The notes under the pieces: generated by a model
Told to the model about the DNA's origin: nothing
Database searches by the model: none
Seen by the model: the letters and a program-made list of their open reading frames with translations, nothing else
In this document: piece after piece, positions 32,415 to 40,639 of the stretch
Layout: every line of letters begins with the position of its first letter
Position numbering within the stretch: the stretch's first letter is position 1
Source: Sphingobacterium sp. FBM7-1
Lineage (GTDB): Bacteria > Bacteroidota > Bacteroidia > Sphingobacteriales > Sphingobacteriaceae
Assembly: GCF_020687765.1 (NCBI RefSeq)
Contig: NZ_JAJEWJ010000001.1
Location: forward strand, 682,001-746,000
Length of the DNA stretch: 64,000 nt
Reading direction: 5' to 3'
Position numbers and translations under genes: made by a program

Positions 32415-34526
32415 TTAAAATTGATAAGAAATTTTTAAGTTCGCATTCCTACCCATCTGATGGGCGAAATACCGAAAACGATCCATATAGTCCTTATAGG
32501 AACGATTAAATATGTTTTCAACAGACAGCATCACCTGCCAGGAGGTATCCGTGTCCGTTTTGAATTGTTTGCTTACCACCATATCAAATAAATGGTAAGC
32601 CGATGGCGGTGCAGCATAATCCATGCCTTCCGCGTATTGCGTCTGCTTCGCCACAAAACGATGTGCAATCTTGACATAACTTTCCGGTGCTGATCCACCC
32701 AGGTATGCCCACGAAAAAGCTTGTTGAAGCCGTGCCGGTGGAATGTAAGGCAAATAACTATCCACCTCCACATTACGCGCACGAACTAAAAAAGCGCTTA
32801 CGTCATAATGAAGGTTTTCGCGTATCGCATAACGCAATCGTAAATCCGCTCCGTAAAAGAATGCATCGTACTGCTGATATGCAAATAACGGAAAGGTACC
32901 CCTAATCGTTTGCCGAACGGCATCTGGATTAGGTTGTGCATAAATATAATCGTATAGCATCTGCGCATACACATCAACCGTTGCTTGGAGGCCTTCACCG
33001 CTCCAAATAAAAGAGTTTATCCATTTTAAGCCCTTTTCACTGCGAAGGTCGGGCTTCCCGAGTTCATAAGTTGCACTTCCGTGATGCACACCATCGCTAT
33101 ACAACTCATTTACAGAAGGCGCTCGCCATGCCAGACCGATATTGCTTTTCCAACTTAGTTTTGAAGAAAAATGATATAGGATACCGGCTGTTCCTGATGC
33201 ATTATGAAACTCGCGAGTATCCGTTAAAAGATACTGCTCTACTGTTCCGTCTTCATTGGTAGCATCTCGTCTATAACGGTATCCTGCTATATCCAAATAC
33301 TTGAAATCATAGCGCCCGCCTATCTCCGCATGCCACCTATCGATGTGAAATTGGTGCACGGCAAATAGACCCGCTGCATAACTATCGAAATTGGGAATAA
33401 TGGGGGTTGTACCGGTACCTGGTTTATTATTATTAACCTGCAACAAGGATTGCACACCTAGCGAACTATTTCCTTGTTTCAATACAACATCCAAGCTTTG
33501 GGTAGTAAGCGCCATATCCGCCATAGGCGTATCATCCGATTCGACCCTTCGCAAATCATACTCCCGACGACGGTTACGCTGCAAACCATATTGCACCTCC
33601 AATTTGCGATTACTGCCAAATTGGTGATCCCACGAGACCTTGGCCAGATCATGGCTCACCTTTTGGCGCGGAGCCTTTATCTGGTAAGTAAAATCATATG
33701 TTTCGAAAGGACGTCCGTATGCGATGCGCGCTTGGATGTCTTCTATCGTACCGATGTGCGCGCCTTCAAAAATTCCAAGTTGCGTACCAAAATGACTCCA
33801 GTAGAGCTCCAGCTCATTTCGACCTCTTTTATACTGCAAAGTCCCCGCATAATTGAACTCGTTGACCCCCGTATTACCCAACACGTAATCAGGCGCTTGA
33901 TAATTTCCCAGTCTTTTTTTGCTTGCCTGTATACGCCAGCCTAGTCCAGGCAAGGTTTTCACCCCTCCTTCCAAAACGGCATTTGCCGCTCCACCCCGTC
34001 CGTTGGACTGCCCTATCAGATCGATATTTCCCTTCCAATCCCGGTCCAAATCAATATCATCTGCCGACGCTAGGATCACTCCTCCTAAAGCATCTGCCCC
34101 ATACCGAACAGCCTGCGCACCCTTTACAACTTCCAGTTGATGAGCTGTGAAAGGGTCTATTTCAGGCGCGTGTTCTATACCCCACTGCTGCCCTTCTTGA
34201 CGAACGCCATTATTTAAAATAAGTATCCTGTTACTATGGAGTCCGTTAATAACCGGCTTCACTATACTATTTCCCATGCCAATTGTCGATACGCCTGAGA
34301 TAGCAGTCAGAGATTCGGCCAGCGTTTTGCCCCTATTTTCCTGTATTTCGCGAGAAGAAAGACGGTGTGTACTCTGCGATAACTCGCCCCGTTCTCCGAT
34401 GACTTCAACATCTTGCAGATGGATGGAGTCTTGCCTCTTCATCGATAATGGATGTTCTTCTTGCCCTTTCGATGGTGTGGCAAATAGCCATAGAACCGCC
34501 CAAAAGGCTAAACATTTGTATTGCAT
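32415..34526 (-). CDS. TonB-dependent receptor, probable metal (zinc-type) uptake
   Basis: A 703-residue outer-membrane TonB receptor: signal peptide ending near SKGQ (residue 21), a TonB-box-like stretch (IHLQDVEVIGE), plug domain (about 40-150; AISGVSTIGMGNSIVKPVINGL, VKGAQAVRYGADALGGVI) and a barrel ending in the aromatic NLKISYQF. It lacks a carboxypeptidase-like N-terminal domain and has no SusD partner, so it is not a PUL transporter. Size and context (His-rich lipoprotein, His/Cys small protein, Fur-family-like box) resemble ZnuD-like zinc receptors. Substrate is inferred. Confidence 0.9.
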   Translation of the reverse strand: MQYKCLAFWAVLWLFATPSKGQEEHPLSMKRQDSIHLQDVEVIGERGELSQSTHRLSSREIQENRGKTLAESLTAISGVSTIGMGNSIVKPVINGLHSNRILILNNGVRQEGQQWGIEHAPEIDPFTAHQLEVVKGAQAVRYGADALGGVILASADDIDLDRDWKGNIDLIGQSNGRGGAANAVLEGGVKTLPGLGWRIQASKKRLGNYQAPDYVLGNTGVNEFNYAGTLQYKRGRNELELYWSHFGTQLGIFEGAHIGTIEDIQARIAYGRPFETYDFTYQIKAPRQKVSHDLAKVSWDHQFGSNRKLEVQYGLQRNRRREYDLRRVESDDTPMADMALTTQSLDVVLKQGNSSLGVQSLLQVNNNKPGTGTTPIIPNFDSYAAGLFAVHQFHIDRWHAEIGGRYDFKYLDIAGYRYRRDATNEDGTVEQYLLTDTREFHNASGTAGILYHFSSKLSWKSNIGLAWRAPSVNELYSDGVHHGSATYELGKPDLRSEKGLKWINSFIWSGEGLQATVDVYAQMLYDYIYAQPNPDAVRQTIRGTFPLFAYQQYDAFFYGADLRLRYAIRENLHYDVSAFLVRARNVEVDSYLPYIPPARLQQAFSWAYLGGSAPESYVKIAHRFVAKQTQYAEGMDYAAPPSAYHLFDMVVSKQFKTDTDTSWQVMLSVENIFNRSYKDYMDRFRYFAHQMGRNANLKISYQF

Positions 34527-34570
34527 GTATTCTTAAAATTTTAGGAATGATATAAATCTGATAAAGCGGA

Positions 34571-34891
34571 TTATATATCAGCAGGGGGATCTTTATTGCG
34601 TTGCAAGCGCTCTGCGCCGTCCTGACTTGACAAACGATACCACCCGTTGAGCGGGTTTATGTATTCTTGTACGGCGATATCGGGCAGTAGCGCGTCTGCC
34701 ACAAAATGATGCGTTGCCTGATGTAAAACGAACCAACAAAGCGCACATTCATCTGCGGCAGTATGTTCATGATCGTCCGAATAACAGTCGTGCTGGTGCG
34801 TAATATCATGTGTATAATGAAGTCCACTACTTGTCGATAAAACCAGTAGTGTCATGAATATACCTATAAACCGAGCTATCTTTGCTGTCAT
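34571..34891 (-). CDS. Small His/Cys-rich membrane or exported protein (DUF2946-like)
   Basis: A 106-residue protein with one N-terminal hydrophobic segment (IGIFMTLLVLSTSS), then a histidine-rich stretch (HYTHDITHQHDCYSDDHEH) and ECALCWFVLHQ, a CxxC-type motif reminiscent of DUF2946 proteins. These features suggest metal binding in the periplasm. It is the first gene of the operon with the TonB receptor (44 bp gap). The palindrome TGCAAT-TAT-ATTGCA lies 24 bp upstream of its start. Function unknown; metal sensing, buffering or delivery are options. Confidence 0.7.
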   Translation of the reverse strand: MTAKIARFIGIFMTLLVLSTSSGLHYTHDITHQHDCYSDDHEHTAADECALCWFVLHQATHHFVADALLPDIAVQEYINPLNGWYRLSSQDGAERLQRNKDPPADI

Positions 34892-34914
34892 AAATCAGCA
34901 CAAAGATATGTAAA

Positions 34915-34929
34915 TGCAATTATATTGCA
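34915..34929. promoter_or_regulatory. Fur-family-like operator (Zur candidate) of the metal operon
   Basis: TGCAAT-TAT-ATTGCA is a perfect 6+3+6 inverted repeat 24-38 bp upstream of the first gene of the His-rich/TonB operon, where a metal-responsive repressor would block transcription. Assignment to Zur is inferred from the operon content. Confidence 0.6.
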
Positions 34930-34966
34930 AAATTAAAATTACTCGGTTATATTAATTTTCAATCAG

Positions 34967-35860
34967 TTAGGACCGTGGATGATATTGGATGATGACAGAT
35001 TGCAAATAATCCTTATCCATATGGGTATATATCTCCGTAGTCGTTATACTTTCATGCCCCAGCATATCTTGTACCGCACGTAAGTCTGCTCCACCCTCGA
35101 CCAAATGAGACGCGAACGAATGACGAAAAGTATGTGGACTAACAGTTTTCGTCAAGCCAATTTTCTTGGCAAGATCTTTAATAATCAGAAACACCATAAC
35201 ACGGGTCAACTGTTTCCCTCTACGATTCAGAAATACAGCATCTTCGTATCCAGCTTGCACAGGGATATGTGGTCGTACCTCCTCTAAATATATTTTCAAG
35301 TATTTAATCGCCTGTTGACCAATAGGAATAAGGCGCTCCTTGTTACCTTTACCTTCGACCTTGATAAACTCCACATCCAAATAAAGATTAGAGATTTTTA
35401 ACATAACCAACTCAGAAACGCGGAGTCCACAACCGTACAATACTTCAAGAATTGCTTTATTTCGCATCCCCTCTATCGTAGACGAATCAATCGCCGCAAT
35501 TAGCGCATCAATCTCCTCAATATTCAGTACATTGGGAATCTTACGGTTTAGCCGAGGAGTTTCCAGCAATTCCGTAGGATTGTCTTTCCGATCGTACTCA
35601 ATCTGTAGAAAAACGAAAAACGTCCTTAATCCAGAAAGAAGCCGGGCCTGTGTAAAAGGTGAGATACTAAAATCATTGATAAAAACCAGAAACTGCTGAA
35701 TAAAAAAGGCATCAATATCATGGAGTGTCTGCCCCTTAAAGGCACAATAGGCCTCTAATTTCTGTACATCATTCAAATAAGCAGCTATCGAATGGGGCGA
35801 CAGATTCCGTTCCAATTGCAAATAGCGTTTGAAATCTTTTTTCACGATGTCCCAGTTCAT
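34967..35860 (-). CDS. xerD: Site-specific tyrosine recombinase XerD
   Basis: A 297-residue Xer recombinase that resolves chromosome dimers at dif. The N-terminal SAM-like domain (about 1-95, RYLQLERNLSPHSIAAYLNDVQKLEAYC) precedes the catalytic domain with a full residue set: R147 (GCGLRVSEL), K171, H243 and R246 (SPHTFRHSFASHL), H269 (LGHESITTT) and Y278 (EIYTH). Length is standard. It lacks the arm-binding domain of integrases and is a housekeeping gene, divergent from nhaA with a 47-bp gap. Confidence 0.93.
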   Translation of the reverse strand: MNWDIVKKDFKRYLQLERNLSPHSIAAYLNDVQKLEAYCAFKGQTLHDIDAFFIQQFLVFINDFSISPFTQARLLSGLRTFFVFLQIEYDRKDNPTELLETPRLNRKIPNVLNIEEIDALIAAIDSSTIEGMRNKAILEVLYGCGLRVSELVMLKISNLYLDVEFIKVEGKGNKERLIPIGQQAIKYLKIYLEEVRPHIPVQAGYEDAVFLNRRGKQLTRVMVFLIIKDLAKKIGLTKTVSPHTFRHSFASHLVEGGADLRAVQDMLGHESITTTEIYTHMDKDYLQSVIIQYHPRS

Positions 35861-35907
35861 ACGATCAAAGGTAGTGAAAACAAATAATTTTCAATAACTT
35901 CGCGCCC

Positions 35908-37083
35908 ATGGCAAAATTAATCAACCTTAAACCCCTTAAAGAATTTTTAGACTCCAGCACGGGTGGTGGAATCTTATTATTCTTATGTCTTATCTTATCT
36001 TTAGTTATCGCAAACAGTCCGTTAGCGGAAGGCTTTAATGCTTTGTTAAACACGCTGCTGGGCTTCGAAAATGAACATATCCAACTCCGCTACAGTGTAG
36101 CCCTTTGGATTAATGATGGGTTGATGGTCATCTTCTTTCTATTGGTAGGCTTAGAGATAAAACGGGAGTTGGTGGAAGGCGAATTATCTTCTCCTCGTCA
36201 GGCGGCGCTACCCATATTAGCAGCTATCGGCGGTGCTGTCGTTCCGGCACTCATCTATACCTTGTTCAATGCAGGAACGGAGACACATCACGGATGGGGT
36301 ATTCCGATGGCAACAGATATCGCTTTTGCGCTGGCCGTTATTTCCATGCTTGGCAAACGAGTGCCTGTAAGTCTCAAAGTTTTCTTAGCAGCACTGGCTA
36401 TTGTAGACGACCTATTAGCGATCCTGGTTATCGCTATTTTCTATTCAACCGAACTCCATTTCACGTACTTGATGTATGCAGCTGCCATCCTTTTACTCTT
36501 GATTGTTTTCAATCGTTTAGGTGTAAAAAGTTTATGGCTATACCTCATCCCCGGTATTTTCATATGGTATTTTATCCATCATTCGGGTATCCATGCCACG
36601 ATTGCGGGGGTTCTCGTAGCCATGACGATCCCAACGAACGATACCGACATAGAATCTCCACTGGAGAAACTAGAGCATGCCATTGCAAAACCGGTCAATT
36701 TTATTATCGTTCCATTATTTGCAATCGCAAATACCGCGATCACCTTTCAAAGTGAAATGATCGGAGGACTAACGTCGAATATGGGACTCGGTATCATGGT
36801 TGGACTTTTCGTGGGCAAAGCAGTGGGTATTTTTAGCACGTCGTTTCTATGTATAAAATCCGGCCTTGCACAGTTGCCTGATAAAGCAACATGGGCGCAT
36901 ATTGCCGGTGTTGGTATGCTTGGTGGAATTGGTTTCACGATGTCTATTTTTGTGTCATTACTATCTTTCAGTGATCCCTTACATGTAGAAGAAGCAAAGC
37001 TAGCAGTTTTGATAGGTTCACTGTTATCGGGGCTGTGTGGTTACTTCTTTTTGAAAGCGTTGAGCAAACGACCGCACATATAG
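35908..37083 (+). CDS. nhaA: Na+/H+ antiporter NhaA
   Basis: A 391-residue inner-membrane antiporter exchanging 2 H+ for Na+, with about 12 membrane segments. The diagnostic aspartate pair is in AALAIVDDLLAILVIA; other conserved stretches are GLEIKRELVEGELSSPRQAALPILAAIGG, GWGIPMATDIAFALAVIS and GMLGGIGFTMSIFVSLLSF. The length matches the family. It ends at a strong hairpin, after which the mobile island begins. Confidence 0.96.
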   Translation: MAKLINLKPLKEFLDSSTGGGILLFLCLILSLVIANSPLAEGFNALLNTLLGFENEHIQLRYSVALWINDGLMVIFFLLVGLEIKRELVEGELSSPRQAALPILAAIGGAVVPALIYTLFNAGTETHHGWGIPMATDIAFALAVISMLGKRVPVSLKVFLAALAIVDDLLAILVIAIFYSTELHFTYLMYAAAILLLLIVFNRLGVKSLWLYLIPGIFIWYFIHHSGIHATIAGVLVAMTIPTNDTDIESPLEKLEHAIAKPVNFIIVPLFAIANTAITFQSEMIGGLTSNMGLGIMVGLFVGKAVGIFSTSFLCIKSGLAQLPDKATWAHIAGVGMLGGIGFTMSIFVSLLSFSDPLHVEEAKLAVLIGSLLSGLCGYFFLKALSKRPHI

Positions 37084-37088
37084 TAGCA

Positions 37089-37115
37089 CGGGGCAAGTTT
37101 TTCAAACTTGCCCCG
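37089..37115 (+). terminator. Terminator of nhaA
   Basis: CGGGGCAAGTTT and AAACTTGCCCCG form a 12-bp perfect stem around TTC, 5 bp after the nhaA stop. Confidence 0.88.
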
Positions 37116-37134
37116 TTCTGGTTTAAAAATCTAT

Positions 37135-37145
37135 TTTATTTTAAA
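37135..37145. repeat. Candidate left att repeat
   Basis: TTTATTTTAAA, identical to 56372-56382. It lies 20 bp beyond the nhaA terminator. The sequence is AT-rich, so a chance match is possible. Confidence 0.4.
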
Positions 37146-37209
37146 GTTTTCAGGAAAAAGCTGTATCGGTTGAATACTAAGCTTTTATAAAGATTATCAA
37201 AAAAGTCAG

Positions 37210-37226
37210 GTAACGATTTGGTAACG
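37210..37226. repeat. Candidate integrase arm-type site, left
   Basis: GTAACGATTTGGTAACG, a direct double GTAACG spaced 11 bp, resembling the right-end copy at 14 of 17 positions. It is located about 65 bp inside the proposed left end. Confidence 0.45.
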
Positions 37227-37338
37227 GTGCTTATTGCTTTGCTCTTCAATGTATTTCCGTTCGCTCAAAGCAAATATACAAAATATTTTATGGTAATATT
37301 GTAGACCAATGTCTAAAGATATAAACTCGTTTGCGACT

Positions 37339-37733
37339 CTACTTAACTTTCTCAGCAAACGCTATGATATGTCCGTCAATATCGGCAAAATAACAAACTT
37401 TGTCGTCCCAATCTCTGTCTGCAATAGCACTGATAAGTTTTGCTCCAATTTGTAAAGCGTTATCGTATTCGAGTTGGATGTTCTCAACGTAGAAATACAA
37501 TTCACATCTTGGTATGCCGTTGCCTTCGTCTGGATGTGGTGTTTTGTCTGAAAGGATTTTTGCAATTCCTTTGTTTGGCATAAGTCCCAATTTGCAATTT
37601 TCGGCAAGTTTAAATTCTGTCATTCCCGGACATTCAGGTCAGGATTTTTGCGGAATAGTTTGGAGTAAAATTCTGCACTTGCTTGTTGGTCATTTACGTA
37701 CAGAATGGTTTCTATGAGTTGTATGTGTTTCAT
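37339..37733 (-). pseudogene. VOC (glyoxalase/bleomycin-resistance-like) protein gene with frameshift
   Basis: Starting at ATG 37733 the frame reads MKHIQLIETILYVNDQQASAEFYSKLFRKNPDLN, then runs into a stop; the next frame (from 37623) continues MTEFKLAENCKLGLMPNKGI...CYFADIDGHIIAFAEKVK. The two halves join as one PhnB/glyoxalase-fold protein of about 130 residues if one base is restored near 37626-37629, where GTCCGGGAATG would need to be GTCCCGGGAATG. Such proteins bind metal and small ligands or give drug or fosfomycin-type resistance; the substrate is unknown. It is either a real single-base deletion or a sequencing error. It lies 15 bp downstream of the serine hydrolase gene. Confidence 0.8.
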
Positions 37734-37748
37734 TTATTGCTCAAATTT

Positions 37749-38783
37749 TTAATTCAGTTTTAAATATATCCTGTTTGCTAAGGTCTGTAAGTCTGCGGTA
37801 TCGGTATTACAAAGTATGATTAAAATTTTATCAAAGTCTTTGTTTACGATGATTTCAACATTAAATCCGTCAATGCTTCCACTTCTTCTGTACACATTTT
37901 TTTTGTCGTCAAAGTAAAACCCAAATGTAGGTTTGCCTGAAAGCCAATCTACAAAATTATCGGCTTGCGGTTTGAGAAGAAATTCATTTTTTGACTTTTC
38001 AGAAATCAGTTTATTGTCTTTTAGAGCTAATAAAAATTTGTATAAATCTTCGGTAGTCGAATACATTCCACCTGCTCCGTAATAATTAGAAATATATCTT
38101 CTGTCGTTAAAAAGTGGTTCGTCTTTTTCGCCTTCTCCAAACGAATAGTTATGATAGCCGTAAGCTAAGTTTTTGATGATGTCATTTTCGCTTACAAATC
38201 CTGTGTTTTCCAGTTTTAGCGGTTGGATAATCATATCTTCGATTGATTGTGAAAACGTCTTCTTTGTAATGTTTTCGATGACTTTGGAGAGTAAAACAAA
38301 ATCGACATTGTTATAGTTGAATTTCAACGTATCGTTTGATGATTTCTTTACAAAGTTCCTGATGTAATCGTCTATAGAATACTTATTCATCACTGCTTTG
38401 ATGGGTTCATTTTCCAATCCTGAATGATGTGTCATCAAATCCCGAATAGTTATGTCATTGCAATTTTCAGGAAGATTAGGAATGTATTTTCCAATTTTAT
38501 CTTTCAAGTCAATTAGTCCTTTTTCCTGAAGATGTAAAATGGCAAGTGATGTAAAAAGTTTGGTTACGGAAGCAATCGGGAAACGAGTGTTGCTATCAAT
38601 TGCTACATCAAACTGAATATTAGAAAATCCTTTGTTGATTTTTACGGATTGCTTTCCATCTGCGTAGAAAACAGTACCGTTGAAATGCCCTTTTTCAAAT
38701 TCGCTGTTTACGATTTGCTGAATGTCATTTTGCCCAAATAGAATTAAGGGTAAGAATAAAAATATTGTAAAGTAGAATTTCAT
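37749..38783 (-). CDS. Serine hydrolase, beta-lactamase class C/AmpH-like family
   Basis: A 344-residue exported protein with signal peptide (MKFYFTIFLFLPLILFG) and the PBP/beta-lactamase (class C-like) fold. The nucleophile motif SxxK is SVTK in FPIASVTKLFTSLAIL (near residue 70), and the YxN motif is YNN in FNYNNVDFVLLSKV. Members include esterases, D-amino peptidases and beta-lactamases; no claim of antibiotic hydrolysis can be made from sequence. Its ATG overlaps (ATGA) the stop of an upstream gene fragment, so it was once translationally coupled to another gene. It is island cargo. Confidence 0.85.
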   Translation of the reverse strand: MKFYFTIFLFLPLILFGQNDIQQIVNSEFEKGHFNGTVFYADGKQSVKINKGFSNIQFDVAIDSNTRFPIASVTKLFTSLAILHLQEKGLIDLKDKIGKYIPNLPENCNDITIRDLMTHHSGLENEPIKAVMNKYSIDDYIRNFVKKSSNDTLKFNYNNVDFVLLSKVIENITKKTFSQSIEDMIIQPLKLENTGFVSENDIIKNLAYGYHNYSFGEGEKDEPLFNDRRYISNYYGAGGMYSTTEDLYKFLLALKDNKLISEKSKNEFLLKPQADNFVDWLSGKPTFGFYFDDKKNVYRRSGSIDGFNVEIIVNKDFDKILIILCNTDTADLQTLANRIYLKLN

Positions 38784-38940
38784 ATTTCCTGCTTATTTCC
38801 TTTGTCATCAATTTTGTATTCCGTTCCGTTTTCAATGAGAATACCTTTTGTTTTTCCTGTGTTTTTTTCCTGTCCGTGCTTAATGTCTGTATTGATGGCT
38901 TTGCCGTTAAACTCTTTAGTGATGTCATCTTTTACCGTAT
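38780..38940 (-). pseudogene. 3' fragment of an unidentified gene, coupled to the serine hydrolase
   Basis: The minus-strand frame ending at the TGA 38782-38780 encodes about 50 residues of plausible hydrophilic protein (VKDDITKEFNGKAINTDIKH, then lysine-rich text, then GILIENGTEYKIDDKGNKQEI) with no start codon. It overlaps the hydrolase start as ATGA. Its upstream end meets the truncated group II reverse transcriptase near 38935-38945, marking a deletion or insertion junction. The parent gene is not recognised. Confidence 0.55.
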
Positions 38941-39510
38941 TCCTTGCGGAACGCCTTTTCTTCTCTTTCGTAGCTTTCCGTTGATTTTAATAGATGCTCT
39001 GAGCCATTTGCGTATGAGTTGCATGGTAGCTTTGCATTTCACTTTTTGATAGATTAAATTCAGTAATAAACAGTGGTCAACTTCATCAAAGAAGTTTTTC
39101 AGGTCAATATCCACAATGTGGTTTAATCCTGAATGGATGTAATCCCGAGATTGTCCAACGGCTTGTCGGGCATTCTTGTGAGGTCTAAATCCATAGCTGT
39201 AATTACTAAATTCGGGCTCAAAAAGTGGTGCAATAGTTTGTGCTAAGGCTTGTTGCAACACACGTTCTGTAGTGGTGGGAACACCCAATAATCGAGTTTT
39301 CCCATTTCCTTTCGGAATTTCAATACCTAAAATGGGTTGTACTTGGTAGTTGCCTTGTTTGATTGCTTCAATCAGTTGTAGTTTCTTTTCAGAAAACACC
39401 TTGCGGAGCTCTCTTATAGAAACACCATCAACACCCGCACTGCCTTTATTGGCAATCACGTGTTCCAATGCTCTTTGAAGATTAAACGGTTGTACTACTC
39501 TTGTTATCAT
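38932..39510 (-). pseudogene. ltrA: Group II intron reverse transcriptase/maturase, 3'-truncated
   Basis: The first 192 residues of a group II intron-encoded protein: VVQPFNLQRALEHVIANKGSAGVDGVS, RLLGVPTTTERVLQQALAQTIAPLFEPEFSNYSYGFRPHKNARQAV, IVDIDLKNFFDEVDHCLLL and RRKGVPQG. The ORF then stops after IR, exactly where the family continues with SPLSPLLSN and the catalytic YADD. RT motifs 5-7, the maturase X domain and endonuclease are missing, so it is inactive. The intron RNA 5' half lies directly upstream (39511 to about 40065). No domain V/VI sequence was seen downstream. Confidence 0.88.
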
Positions 39511-40065
39511 TTTAGTTGTTTTTAACCTGTTTTCGTTAAGTAGGGCTACTATGTGTTCCGTTACCTATTGAAAACCTCTTTACGTTCAGTCCTTCCTTGT
39601 TTGTGAGACCTATGCAGTTTCTATTTGCAACTCGTTTAACCTCAAGTACTATGACCTCTGCTGACTTCTTGGCTTGATTAACTCGTAACCACCAAGACCT
39701 CCCCTGGTAAATGCTTTTTCCTTCCGTCTATCGCCGGTACATCTACATAACAATAATCTGATTTAATAGCATGTTCAGAACACTGTTTTGGACTTCGTAT
39801 TGCTGTGGATACTCATCCTTATTGCTATGCCTCTTATGTACTTTCTGTTCGTCGGTACAGACTTTTGCAGTCCTGCTTCCTTCAGTGCATACCTCACGAT
39901 AAACCACCTTGCAGCTTGCTAACGATTCGGGGTTTCAATCCGCTCGTAAGGGATTTGCACCCTCTGGAAAAATAACACCTCGAAAACTTGGTTCGTAAAA
40001 CTAAATTTGTATTTTTGAACTATTTGAAAAGCTTTCGGGGTGTGTCCTGCATATGCAGGGCACAC
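39511..40065 (-). mobile_element. 5' part of a truncated group II intron (RNA domains I-IV region)
   Basis: The 555 bp upstream of the truncated reverse transcriptase contain no ORF but have ribozyme-like text on the minus strand (GAGGGTGCAAATCCC, GTTAGCAAGCTGCAAGGTGG, GAAGGAAGCAGG). The 5' boundary is placed near 40065, where a GTGTGCCC start resembles the GUGYG consensus; this is tentative. The 3' end is lost. Confidence 0.6.
40040..40065. repeat. 26-bp palindrome at the intron 5' boundary
   Basis: The core CCTGCATATGCAGG (40046-40059) is a perfect 14-bp palindrome, extended by GTGTG on the left and CACAC on the right with one mismatched pair. It could be an insertion target, a cassette-type recombination site or a transcript hairpin. 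Confidence 0.7.
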
Positions 40066-40161
40066 ACAGCAGTTTTGCAAAAAAGCGGGTGAAGTGGTTA
40101 ATTGAACATTCTAGGTTTATTCCCTGCAATGTAATTCTATTGTCTATTTTTTACTATTAAA

Positions 40162-40207
40162 TTGTGTGAAATTTAATTTGGCATTATACTTGTATATGTA
40201 CATGTAT
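40162..40207 (+). promoter_or_regulatory. Promoter and OhrR operator of the ohr operon
   Basis: TTG at 40162-40164 and TATACTTG at 40185-40192 (20-bp spacing) fit the Bacteroidetes -33/-7 consensus with one mismatch. An imperfect 22-bp palindrome (40186-40207; ends ATAC and GTAT, 18 of 22 positions symmetric) covers the -7 element and abuts the ohrR start, as expected for an autoregulating MarR-type repressor. Confidence 0.6.
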
Positions 40208-40208
40208 C

Positions 40209-40628
40209 ATGGATCAGTTGAAATTACATAATCAGGTTTGTTTTCCGGTGTATACACTGGCTAAGGAAATAGTGAATAGGTATCGCCCGTTTTTGCAGGA
40301 TTTAGACCTTACCTATCCTCAATATCTTGTCATGCTGGTGCTCTGGGAAAAGGATGGGCAGACGGTCTCCCAGATTGGCGAAAAGCTGAATCTTGACAGT
40401 GGTACCTTAACTCCTTTATTAAAGAGACTGGAACAGAAGAAGATTATCGCTCGTTCCAGAAGTGAAAAAGATGAAAGGACTGTTATTATTTCGTTGACTG
40501 CCAGTGGAGAATCATTAAAAGATAAGGCGCAAAATGTCCCTTCGCAGCTGGTTGGTTCACTGTCCATTTCTGTTGATGAGCTGCAGAAGCTGAGGAGAAT
40601 AATTGATCAAATATTGTCAAATATATAA
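40209..40628 (+). CDS. ohrR: OhrR-type MarR regulator of organic hydroperoxide response
   Basis: A 139-residue MarR-family regulator: winged helix-turn-helix about 30-100 (YPQYLVMLVLWEKDGQTVSQIGEKLNLDSGTLTPLLKRLEQKKII, wing RSRSEKDERTVIISLT). Cys11 in HNQVCFPVYTLAKEI corresponds to the redox-sensing N-terminal Cys of OhrR, whose oxidation by organic peroxides releases DNA. It is first in a plus-strand operon with ohr 11 bp downstream, and a palindrome covers its promoter. It likely represses the whole five-gene operon. Confidence 0.88.
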   Translation: MDQLKLHNQVCFPVYTLAKEIVNRYRPFLQDLDLTYPQYLVMLVLWEKDGQTVSQIGEKLNLDSGTLTPLLKRLEQKKIIARSRSEKDERTVIISLTASGESLKDKAQNVPSQLVGSLSISVDELQKLRRIIDQILSNI

Positions 40629-40639
40629 ATACAAGTAAT

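Noticed and set aside
34967..35860. xerD as the integrase of the adjacent island
   Set aside because: It has the size, motifs and missing arm-binding domain of housekeeping XerD, and it lies outside the proposed element ends, beyond nhaA.
37749..38783. Clinical-type beta-lactamase resistance gene
   Set aside because: The fold and SxxK/YxN motifs are present, but similar proteins include esterases and peptidases, and no specific beta-lactamase family was recognised.
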